Below are positions 1 through 5,429 of a DNA stretch of 5,433 nt, piece by piece. The position numbers were made by a program, and so were the translations under genes. The DNA is taken from assembly GCA_964526035.1 (NCBI GenBank), contig CAZGKE010000205.1, positions 1 to 5,433 on the forward strand, read 5' to 3'. Within the stretch, counting starts at the first letter, position 1; every line of letters starts with the position of its first letter. Under the pieces are notes generated by a model. It was given only the letters and a program-made list of their open reading frames with translations. It made no database searches and had not been told where the DNA came from. The DNA is from DAOMOD01 sp964526035. GTDB lineage: Bacteria > Pseudomonadota > Gammaproteobacteria > Xanthomonadales > BPKI01.

Positions 1-84
1 TATCGGGGCTGAAGACCAAGCGAGTTCGGTAAGGTAATTGCGGAACACCACACTATTGGGGAGCGGGGAAAAGCGGGGCAGCGG

Positions 85-993
85 CTATTTCAGCGGCACC
101 TCGGTCAAGGACTCACTCAAGGCGACCAGTCGCGCACGCGCTTCGGCGTCCAGGGGCTGGGGATCATGTGGCGCGGCCGGCTGTCCGTCGACGTAAAAGG
201 CACCGGCCTCCAGGTCCGGCGCGGTGATCAGGCCCATGACGTGGTCGCGGCCCTCCTCGACCGTGGCGCGCGGCGGAATGCCGAGGTCTTCCACCATGGT
301 GGTGTTCATCAGCGTGGCTGGATGCAGGGCAATCATGGTGATGCCCTGCTCGAGGAAGCGGGGTGCCAGCTCGACGGTCATCGATACCTGGGCCAGCTTG
401 CTCTGGCCGTATCCGCGAGCGTGGGCGGCGGGCTGTTCCAGCATGACGTCATCGAAGTCGATGGCGTGCGCACTGATGGAGGAGACATTGATCACGCGCG
501 AGGGCGCCGCTGCGGCGAGGTTGGGGCGCAGGCGGTTCACCAGAACCCAGCCCGCCAGGTAGTTCACTGCAAACTGCAGCTCGTGGCCGTCGGCGCTTGC
601 ACGGCGCGGCTGTTCCCTGCCCAAGGCGATGCCGGCATTGCTGACCAGGAGATCCAGTCGGGGATAGTCTGCAGCCACTCTGTCGGCGAAATCGCGAACC
701 GCCTGCATCGAGGCGAAGTCGGCTTCATAGAAGCGCGCCGAGCCTTTGCCTGAGGCTTCGATCTCATCAACGACGGCCTTGCCGCGCTCGGCGTTGCGGC
801 CGTGGACGATCACGTGCGCACCATCGGCCGCCAGCGCCGTTGCCAGGGCCCGCCCGAGCCCGTCGGTTGAACCGGTAACCAGCACGGTCTTGCCTTCGTA
901 GGACAGCGGCTTGTCTTTGTCGTCGGCCCGCACTCCGGGCAGCGCAACGACGAGCGCGGTGAACAACACAAGCAGATACGGCATCGCGCGCAT
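85..993 (-). CDS. Short-chain dehydrogenase/reductase with N-terminal signal/anchor segment
   Basis: A 302-residue NAD(P)-dependent oxidoreductase of the classical SDR (Rossmann) superfamily. Seen directly: the cofactor-binding TGSTDGLG at residues 40-47, SNAG at 118-121, a structural Asn in NYLAG (N144), the catalytic Ser region INVSSIS (168-174) and the YxxxK pair Y195/K199. The arrangement is closest to the retinol-dehydrogenase/WW-domain-oxidoreductase-like branch, but the substrate cannot be read from the sequence. The usual PG motif after the active site is HPA (224-226). Residues 5-19 are hydrophobic and followed by VRA-DD, which looks like a Sec signal peptide (cleavage near A23) or an uncleaved anchor; this is odd for a cofactor-dependent SDR. 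The start at 993 is chosen because AGAGGAG lies 7 bases upstream. A longer reading to 1170 would add 59 unlikely residues. Its neighbour, the crystallin gene, is on the same strand 148 bases upstream, so the two are probably separate units. Confidence 0.9.
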   Translation of the reverse strand: MRAMPYLLVLFTALVVALPGVRADDKDKPLSYEGKTVLVTGSTDGLGRALATALAADGAHVIVHGRNAERGKAVVDEIEASGKGSARFYEADFASMQAVRDFADRVAADYPRLDLLVSNAGIALGREQPRRASADGHELQFAVNYLAGWVLVNRLRPNLAAAAPSRVINVSSISAHAIDFDDVMLEQPAAHARGYGQSKLAQVSMTVELAPRFLEQGITMIALHPATLMNTTMVEDLGIPPRATVEEGRDHVMGLITAPDLEAGAFYVDGQPAAPHDPQPLDAEARARLVALSESLTEVPLK

Positions 994-1000
994 GGTTTGA

Positions 1001-1007
1001 CTCCTCT
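1001..1007 (-). promoter_or_regulatory. Ribosome binding site that fixes the SDR start
   Basis: AGAGGAG on the minus strand sits 7 bases before the ATG at 993. It supports the start that exposes the signal-like N-terminus, over the longer open frame that begins at 1170. Confidence 0.75.
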
Positions 1008-1018
1008 GATCAGACGCC

Positions 1019-1047
1019 AGCATAGGCACGCACACCCGAAGCCACAA
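1019..1047 (-). promoter_or_regulatory. Candidate sigma-70-type promoter for the SDR gene
   Basis: Read on the minus strand, TTGTGG (1042-1047) and TATGCT (1019-1024) are 17 bases apart. The -35 matches consensus at 3 of 6 positions and the -10 at 4 of 6. Transcription would start near 1012, leaving a leader of about 20 bases that contains the ribosome binding site. This fits a self-standing SDR transcript, but the match is modest and could be chance. Confidence 0.3.
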
Positions 1048-1141
1048 CCAGATGGGCGCACCCGGGTTGGGCGCGAAACGACCTCGATGGAAATGAACGA
1101 CTGGCGTGCCCGGTAAAAGTGAATCGAAAGACGTCAGCGCT

Positions 1142-1783
1142 TCAGAACCGCCGACTGCGCCCGCGCTCACGCTGAGGGCGATCAGGCAGTTCGCGGATCG
1201 AGGAAACCTCGTCGTTCAGGCCGATCTCGCGCAGGTTGCGGATCTCACCCCGCACTTCCACACACTCACGATAGCGGGAATGCACACACACCTCCCAGCG
1301 GCCGCCAAGCACGCGCAACGAGGAAATCTCGTCATTGAGGCCGACATCCTTGAGATTCACCATGTCCTCGGTAATTACCGCGGAGCCACCGCGGAAATCC
1401 GCGTCGATCCACACCGCAATGGCGCTGCGGCCGTAGCCTTCACCCACCCCCTCGCCGCGACGCAGCGGGCGCAGCGACGAGATGCTGTCCTGGAAGGGCG
1501 TGCCGGCCAGATCAATCACGCTGCGCTCGAACACTTCACAGCGACCTTCGAAATCCGCGTCGACGCACATCAGCCAGCGGCCGGCGCGGATACGCATGCT
1601 GGAAATGCGGTCATTGAGCCCGTATTCGCGAAGATTGGACACACCATGGCTGAACTGCACGCAGCGGCCCTCGAATCCCGCGTGCTCGCACACCAGCGCA
1701 TCGGACGCGCCCGCGCCGCCCGCATTCGCGAAAGCGCAAATACCAAACATCACCATCGAAACCCGCCGGATCGAATCGAGCAT
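1142..1783 (-). CDS. Secreted beta/gamma-crystallin family protein, four Greek-key motifs
   Basis: A 213-residue protein with a signal peptide (hydrophobic segment about residues 8-26, cleavage probably near AGA-SDA) followed by two tandem beta/gamma-crystallin domains at about 29-107 and 121-199, joined by a Gly-rich linker (109-118). Each domain has two Greek-key motifs. The calcium signature N/D-N/D-X-X-S/T-S appears as NDRISS (57-62), QDSISS (98-103, first position Gln), NDEISS (150-155) and NDEVSS (190-195). The aromatic-x-Gly element is F37-x-G39, F78-x-G80 and F130-x-G132; the fourth motif has Y171-x-E173. Cysteine pairs C32/C41, C73/C82 and C166/C174 lie within motifs and may form disulfides after export. 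The C-terminal tail (201-213) is Arg-rich. Family knowledge suggests calcium-dependent folding in the periplasm or outside the cell; the biological role is unknown. The start at 1783 is backed by GGAGGGAG 6 bases upstream. It is transcribed away from the MetX-like gene. Confidence 0.9.
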   Translation of the reverse strand: MLDSIRRVSMVMFGICAFANAGGAGASDALVCEHAGFEGRCVQFSHGVSNLREYGLNDRISSMRIRAGRWLMCVDADFEGRCEVFERSVIDLAGTPFQDSISSLRPLRRGEGVGEGYGRSAIAVWIDADFRGGSAVITEDMVNLKDVGLNDEISSLRVLGGRWEVCVHSRYRECVEVRGEIRNLREIGLNDEVSSIRELPDRPQRERGRSRRF

Positions 1784-1789
1784 TGCAGT

Positions 1790-1797
1790 CTCCCTCC
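1790..1797 (-). promoter_or_regulatory. Ribosome binding site for the crystallin gene
   Basis: GGAGGGAG on the minus strand lies 6 bases before the ATG at 1783. It decides this start over the upstream in-frame ATG at 2008, which would overlap the oppositely oriented acyltransferase gene and add 75 residues with no crystallin character ahead of the signal peptide. Confidence 0.75.
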
Positions 1798-1924
1798 GGC
1801 GTACGTGCCGGGCCTTGCGGCATGTTGCATCAGTGAGACTGGCCGGCGCCAGCGGTCGACCTGCAGCGCGGTGGAACCCGCGGGGTTCGTCCAGGCATGG
1901 GCAGGGCGCGATTGCGCAGCGTTC

Positions 1925-1954
1925 TTGGACGCGAACGTCCACATCCGGTATAAA
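1925..1954 (+). promoter_or_regulatory. Promoter for the MetX-like/cysteine dioxygenase operon
   Basis: TTGGAC (1925-1930) and TATAAA (1949-1954, 5 of 6 to TATAAT) are separated by 18 bases. A start near 1961 would leave a leader of about 24 bases before the ATG at 1985. An inverted repeat with 5-base arms overlaps the -35 and fills part of the spacer (1927-1940). This is the best forward promoter in the divergent region; I found no convincing promoter for the crystallin gene on the other strand. Confidence 0.5.
1927..1940. repeat. Inverted repeat within the promoter (possible operator)
   Basis: GGACG-CGAA-CGTCC, a perfect 5-base inverted repeat with a 4-base centre, lies over the -35 box and spacer of the forward promoter. 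The position would suit a repressor site. The arms are short and the DNA is GC-rich, so chance is a real alternative. A second inverted repeat, CTGGC-CGGC-GCCAG, is at 1839-1852, nearer the crystallin start. Confidence 0.3.
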
Positions 1955-1984
1955 CCCGCGCCTGTCTCGAAGAATCCGTCCAGG

Positions 1985-3085
1985 ATGTCCCAGGCTGCAA
2001 GACAACACGTACTGCCCTCGCCGTTTCGCATGCGTCGCGGCGGCATGCTGTGGGAAGGTCGCATCGCCTTCGAGACCTGGGGCACGCTCAACTCAGCCCG
2101 GGACAATGCGGTGCTGATACTGACCGGCCTGTCGCCCGGGGCGCATGCGGCCAGCTCGGCAGACGATCCCTCCCCCGGCTGGTGGGAAGCCATGCTCGGA
2201 CCGGGCAAGGCCATCGACACCGATCGGTTCCATGTAGTCTGCGTCAATTCGCTGGGCAGCTGCATGGGGTCAACCGGCCCGGCATCGGAGAATCCGGCCA
2301 CGGGGCGGGCCTACAGATTGAGCTTTCCCGACCTGTGCCTGGAAGACGTGGCCGAGGCGGCATTCCAGGTGCTCCAGGGCCTGGGCATCGAACGACTTGC
2401 CTGCCTGATCGGACCCTCCATGGGCGGCATGTCGGCGCAGGCCTTCATGGCCCTGCACCCGGGCGTGGCCAGCGCTGCCGTCCTGATCTCCACCGCGCCG
2501 CACGCGCTGCCGTTTGCCACGGCGGTGCGCTCGCTGCAGCGCGAGGCCATCGTCAGCGATCCAGACTTCCAGAACGGCGACTACAGCGTCGACAAGCCGC
2601 CGGTGCTCGGCCTGCGTTTTGCGCGCAAGCTCGGGGTGATCACCTATCGTTCGCCGCAGGAATGGACCGAGCGTTTCGCCCGCGAACGGATTCCCGAAGC
2701 ACAGCGCGAGCAGCGCCCCTTCGGCGCCGAGTTCCAGATCGAGTCCTACCTGGAAGGCCACGCCCAGCGCTTCGTCGGCGCCTTCGATCCCTGCTGCTAC
2801 ATCTACCTGTCGCGCGCCACCGACTGGTTCGACCTGTCCGAGCATGGGGAAGGCGATCTCGATCGTGCCTATGCCGGCCTCAGCCTGCCGCACGCCCTGG
2901 TGCTGGGCGTGGGGACCGATATCCTGTTCACCCTGGCGCAGCAGCGGCGCATTGCCGAGGGGCTGGAGAAAGCCGGAACGCGGGTCGACTTCCACGCGCT
3001 TGCCTCAATCCAGGGTCATGACGCCTTTCTGGTCGACTTTGATCGCTTCGCACCTCCGGTCGCCCGCTTTCTCGCAGCCCTGTAG
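1985..3085 (+). CDS. metX: MetX-family O-acyltransferase (serine O-succinyltransferase or homoserine O-acyltransferase)
   Basis: A 366-residue alpha/beta-hydrolase-fold acyltransferase that transfers an acyl group from acyl-CoA to the hydroxyl of serine or homoserine, activating it for sulfur incorporation into cysteine or methionine. Seen: RIAFETWGTLN (26-36), the oxyanion segment TGLS (47-50), GWWEAMLGPGKAIDTDRF (65-82), NSLGSCMGSTGPAS (88-101), the nucleophile elbow GPSMGGM with S145, the conserved AR..L..ITYRS stretch with R214 (213-223), and the triad partners D312 (GTDILF) and H345 (GHD). Length is normal for the family. The NSLGSC and GWWE blocks and SIQGHDAFLVD (341-351) recall the serine O-succinyltransferase subgroup of Xanthomonadales, but the substrate is an inference from memory. 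The start at 1985 keeps the LPSPF..RRGG N-terminus expected in the family; its ribosome binding site is weak, and ATG 2030 is a less likely alternative. It is first in an operon, 37 bases ahead of the cysteine dioxygenase. The frame stays open upstream to 1106, but only as antisense to the crystallin gene. Confidence 0.9.
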   Translation: MSQAARQHVLPSPFRMRRGGMLWEGRIAFETWGTLNSARDNAVLILTGLSPGAHAASSADDPSPGWWEAMLGPGKAIDTDRFHVVCVNSLGSCMGSTGPASENPATGRAYRLSFPDLCLEDVAEAAFQVLQGLGIERLACLIGPSMGGMSAQAFMALHPGVASAAVLISTAPHALPFATAVRSLQREAIVSDPDFQNGDYSVDKPPVLGLRFARKLGVITYRSPQEWTERFARERIPEAQREQRPFGAEFQIESYLEGHAQRFVGAFDPCCYIYLSRATDWFDLSEHGEGDLDRAYAGLSLPHALVLGVGTDILFTLAQQRRIAEGLEKAGTRVDFHALASIQGHDAFLVDFDRFAPPVARFLAAL

Positions 3086-3122
3086 ACTGGTCGCCCTTTC
3101 GCAAGAAGCGCGTGCAATTGCC

Positions 3123-3692
3123 ATGCTGACCCGCAGCTTCCCGGGCGCAGACAAACTGTTCAGCGACATTGATGCCGCGGTGTCGCTGGGCGACAGCGAG
3201 GCGATCACCGACGCCCTGCGCCAAACCCTCTGCCTTGCCATCCGCGACCAGGACGTGCGCCTGCCGGACTGCGTCTTCGAAGCCTGCGGCGACCATTACG
3301 CCCGGCGCGAGCTGTATCGCAGCGAGGATCTTGGCTACAGCGTCATCGCCATGACCTGGGGTCCGGGACAAGGCACACCGATCCACGACCACAGCGGCAT
3401 GTGGTGCGTCGAAGGGGTATGGCGCGGCAGCCTTGAGATCGTGCCCTACGAGCTGGTGGAGCACTCCGATGGGCGCTTCCGCTTCGAGTCGCGCGGCGTG
3501 ATGCAGGCCGGCACCGGCTCCGCCGGCAGCCTGATACCGCCGCACGAGTACCACACCATCCGCAATCCGGCCGAGGACGGCGCGGCGGTTTCGGTACACA
3601 TCTATGCCGGCGCCATGCAGTGCTGCTCGGTATTCCGCAAGGCCGACGACGGCTGGTACATCCGCGACACCCGCCAGCTGGCGCTCGACTGA
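3123..3692 (+). CDS. Cysteine dioxygenase family protein (cupin, thiol dioxygenase)
   Basis: A 189-residue non-heme iron thiol dioxygenase of the cupin fold, predicted to oxidise L-cysteine to cysteine sulfinate with O2 in the cytoplasm. The three-His iron site is visible: H88 and H90 in PIHDHSGMWC, and H144 in HEYHTIRN. The Ser-His-Tyr motif is S157-V-H159-I-Y161. Spacings match mammalian cysteine dioxygenase exactly (first His to Cys 7, third His to Ser 13, third His to Tyr 17). C95 therefore falls at the position of the cross-linking Cys93, where most bacterial family members have Gly. YAR at 59-61 probably supplies the carboxylate-binding Arg that distinguishes cysteine from 3-mercaptopropionate enzymes. 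The start at 3123 has only a weak AAGAAG-type site upstream; no better in-frame start was seen. It lies 37 bases after the MetX-like gene and is probably cotranscribed, suggesting a sulfur amino-acid unit. A 3-mercaptopropionate dioxygenase is a less likely reading. Confidence 0.88.
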   Translation: MLTRSFPGADKLFSDIDAAVSLGDSEAITDALRQTLCLAIRDQDVRLPDCVFEACGDHYARRELYRSEDLGYSVIAMTWGPGQGTPIHDHSGMWCVEGVWRGSLEIVPYELVEHSDGRFRFESRGVMQAGTGSAGSLIPPHEYHTIRNPAEDGAAVSVHIYAGAMQCCSVFRKADDGWYIRDTRQLALD

Positions 3693-3721
3693 TGCACAGC
3701 GGGAGCCCGCTCGCCTATACT
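3693..3721 (+). promoter_or_regulatory. Promoter of the tRNA-Leu gene
   Basis: TGCACA (3693-3698, 4 of 6 to TTGACA) and TATACT (3716-3721, 5 of 6 to TATAAT) are exactly 17 bases apart. The tRNA begins at 3733, so the primary transcript would have a leader of about five bases. The stretch after the -10 is GC-rich, as is common at stringently controlled stable-RNA promoters. The -35 starts at the base after the dioxygenase stop codon. An inverted repeat AGCGGG-AG-CCCGCT (3698-3711) occupies most of the spacer; it has no T-tract and is not a convincing terminator. Confidence 0.6.
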
Positions 3722-3732
3722 CTCGCCCCCGC

Positions 3733-3819
3733 GCCGAAGTGGCGGAACTGGTAGACGCGACGGACTCAAAATCCGTTTCTGGCAACAGAGTGTGGGTTCG
3801 AGTCCCACCTTCGGCACCA
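3733..3819 (+). tRNA. tRNA-Leu (anticodon CAA)
   Basis: An 87-base class II tRNA with encoded CCA. The acceptor stem GCCGAAG (3733-3739) pairs with CTTCGGC (3809-3815), followed by A at 3816 and CCA at 3817-3819. The anticodon stem ACGGA/TCCGT (3760-3764, 3772-3776) encloses CTCAAAA with anticodon CAA at 3767-3769, reading UUG. The long variable arm is TCTG-GCAA-CAGA (3778-3789), as expected for leucine. The T-arm is GTGGG-TTCGAGT-CCCAC (3792-3808). All stems are intact, so the gene looks functional even though it borders an integrase. It is the likely insertion target of the downstream element. Confidence 0.97.
3792..3819 (+). other. Probable attachment-site core (tRNA 3' end, left junction)
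   Basis: P4-type integrases commonly recombine within the 3' part of a tRNA gene and leave that part duplicated at the far end of the element. Here the integrase starts 190 bases after an intact tRNA-Leu in the same orientation, so the T-arm and acceptor end is the most likely core. No second copy of this segment appears elsewhere in the window, so the exact boundary cannot be set. Confidence 0.45.
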
Positions 3820-3934
3820 TCAGGCAATCCAAGGGCATCCGGCGCAGTCCGACTTTCCCGCCCGAAACCCCGTAGTTACGCCGATCAATCGCCCAATAGC
3901 GTCCGATTGCGTGCAGTGGCATCCGACCTCAACC

Positions 3935-4007
3935 GGGGGTATTCTTGGGGGTATCTAGGGCATACCCCCACCCCATGGGGGTATCTGGAGCCGAGAGGCG
4001 GGGGTAT
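3935..4007. repeat. Array of five GGGGGTAT sites upstream of the integrase
   Basis: GGGGGTAT occurs directly at 3935-3942, 3947-3954, 3977-3984 and 4000-4007, and inverted (ATACCCCC) at 3962-3969. The middle three alternate in orientation with 7-base spacers, so the inverted copy can pair with either neighbour as an 8-base stem and 7-base loop. Three of the direct copies are extended as GGGGGTATC. The last copy lies just before the integrase ATG at 4010 and overlaps its ribosome-binding region. The likeliest reading is arm-type binding sites for the integrase or an excision factor, with possible autoregulation; this is inferred from layout. The rest of 3820-4009 shows no gene. Confidence 0.75.
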
Positions 4008-4009
4008 CG

Positions 4010-5214
4010 ATGAAGGGCAAACTGCACGCGGTCGGGCTGCGCGACCTGGCGCCCGGCAAGCACTTCGACGGCGGCGGCCTGTACTTGCACGTCATGGCCA
4101 CCGGCGCCCGCTACTGGCGCATGAAGTACCGCCACGGAGGCAAGGAGCGGCTGCTGGCGATCGGGGTATTTCCTGAGGTTTCGCTGGCCGAGGCCCGGCG
4201 ACGCCTCGACGCCGCTCGCGTCTTGTTACGTGACGGCATCGATCCGGCCACCGAGCGCCGCCGCGCCAAGATCGAGAGTGCGGCCGCTGGTCGCACCACG
4301 TTCCAGGCAGTTGCCGAGGAATGGCTGAGCCGACAACGCGCAGTCCTGGCCGCCGTAACACTGGCCAAGGCCGAGTGGCTGCTGGGCATGACCGGCCCGC
4401 TTGACCGCCGCCCTATCGCTGAGATCGAGCCTCCCGAGGTCCTGGACGTTCTCCGCAAGGTCGAGGCCCGCGGCACCCACGAATCTGCGCACCGCCTGAA
4501 ACAGCGACTCGGCCAGATATTTCGCTACGCGATCGCCACCGGCCGCGCGAAGCGCGACCCGACTGCGGACCTGCGCGGCGCACTGACACCGGTCAAGACC
4601 ACGGCACGAGCGGCACTCACGGACCCCTCCAAGATCGGCGAACTGCTTCGAGCAATCGAGGGCTTCGACGGCCAGTACGCAACACGGCAAGCACTGCGAT
4701 TGGCACCCCATGTGTTTGTTCGTCCCGGCGAACTTCGGGCCGCTGAGTGGTCGGAGATCGACCTCGATGGCGGCGAGTGGCGCATCCCGGCCACGCGCAT
4801 GAAGATGGGGGCCGAGCATTCTGTGCCGCTGTCCAGCCAGGCTATCGAGATCCTTTCCGAGCTTCATGCACTCACTGGCCGCGGGCGTTTCGTGTTCCCG
4901 AGCTTGCGTACTCCGAAGCGCTGCATGTCCGAAACACGATCAACGCCGCCCTGCGCCGACTGGGCTACAGCAAGGATGAAATGACCGGTCACGGCTTTCG
5001 GGCCATGGCCTCGACGCGGCTGAACGAGCTTGGGTGGGCGCCGGACGTCATTGAGCGCCAGCTCGCGCATGCCCCTCGAAACAAGGTCCGGGCAGCCTAC
5101 AACCGCGCCGCGTACATGACTGAGCGCCGCAAGATGATGCAGGCATGGTCCGACTACCTGGACGGGCTGCGCAAAGGAGCGCGCGTAACCGCGCTCAGGG
5201 AAAAGCGTCGCTGA
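4010..5214 (+). pseudogene. P4-type tyrosine integrase, broken by a one-base frameshift
   Basis: A site-specific recombinase of the phage P4/DUF4102 type that would catalyse integration and excision at the tRNA. The first frame encodes 324 residues: the N-terminal arm-binding domain (FDGGGLYLHV at 19-28, YWRMKYR at 35-41, GVFPEVSLAEAR at 52-63), a core-binding domain (about 95-195), and the start of the catalytic domain with R238 in VRPGEL and K265 in RMKM. After CMSE (305-308) it runs into an unrelated tail ending at 4984. The family sequence resumes in another frame as AAC ACG ATC from 4933, carrying HxxR (His 4990-4992, Arg 4999-5001) in GHGFRAMA, the His of QLAHA (5068-5070) and the catalytic Tyr of AYNRAAY (5098-5100), to the stop at 5212-5214. 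Adding one A in the AAA run at 4932-4934 gives a normal 401-residue enzyme with all catalytic residues. As read, the product lacks HxxR, His and Tyr and should be inactive. A sequencing error is possible. Confidence 0.88.
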
Positions 5215-5325
5215 ATTCGCCCCGCACGAGACCCTGTTGCCCGCCGCCAATTCTGAAGCGACATGGCCCGCACCCGCTCCTGCGTACGCCGACGGAATCG
5301 CATCACTCGACTTGTCCTGATTGAT

Positions 5326-5346
5326 CAGCTGACCGGACAGCTGACC
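5326..5346. repeat. Tandem CAGCTGACC repeat
   Basis: CAGCTGACC occurs at 5326-5334 and 5338-5346, a 12-base period in which the two units CAGCTGACCGGA and CAGCTGACCAGA match at 11 of 12 positions. The first copy overlaps the palindrome TCAGCTGA (5325-5332). It could be a small iteron-like binding site or a chance duplication. Confidence 0.5.
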
Positions 5347-5384
5347 AGACGTTGGGGACTGGCGAAGGACAAGTTTCGACCCAC

Positions 5385-5429
5385 AGCGGTCATTCAAATA
5401 CATCGCCAAGAAAGAGAAAGCGGTCATTC
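5385..5429. repeat. Direct repeat AGCGGTCATTC
   Basis: Eleven bases, AGCGGTCATTC, are repeated exactly at 5385-5395 and 5419-5429, offset by 34 bases, at the very end of the window. This may be the edge of a larger dispersed intergenic repeat that continues to the right; the window ends too soon to tell. Confidence 0.5.

Noticed and set aside
166..753. Forward open frame of 195 codons opposite the SDR gene.
   Set aside because: The minus strand encodes a complete SDR with all motifs; the forward translation has no recognisable domain and is a GC-rich shadow.
1106..1984. A long open forward frame joined to the MetX-like gene, suggesting a 659-residue fusion.
   Set aside because: The first 293 codons are antisense to the crystallin gene and the divergent region and show no family features. 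The acyltransferase is complete from 1985, with its own promoter upstream.
2050..3021. Second long forward frame of 323 codons inside the acyltransferase gene.
   Set aside because: Arg/Pro/Ala-rich composition with no family motifs; it is an alternative frame of a clearly coding gene.
3698..3711. AGCGGG-AG-CCCGCT as a rho-independent terminator for the operon.
   Set aside because: The loop would be too tight without opening the stem and there is no T-tract after it; it also lies inside the tRNA promoter spacer.
3602..3922. Minus-strand frame containing VPKVGLEPTLCCQKRILSPSR.
   Set aside because: This is the translation of the complement of the tRNA-Leu gene, a well-known type of spurious protein.
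4931..4939. Programmed -1 frameshifting to make the full integrase.
   Set aside because: The site has no X-XXY-YYZ slippery heptamer and this family is normally encoded in one frame; a simple deletion or sequencing error explains it better.
5373..5384. GTTTCGACCCAC, resembling the tRNA T-arm, as a possible second att copy.
   Set aside because: It lacks two bases relative to the tRNA and the match does not continue into the acceptor end; att cores are normally identical.
4864..5427. Minus-strand frame of 187 codons at the right end.
   Set aside because: Most of it is antisense to the integrase C-terminus, and the part beyond 5214 shows no recognisable domain or ribosome binding site.
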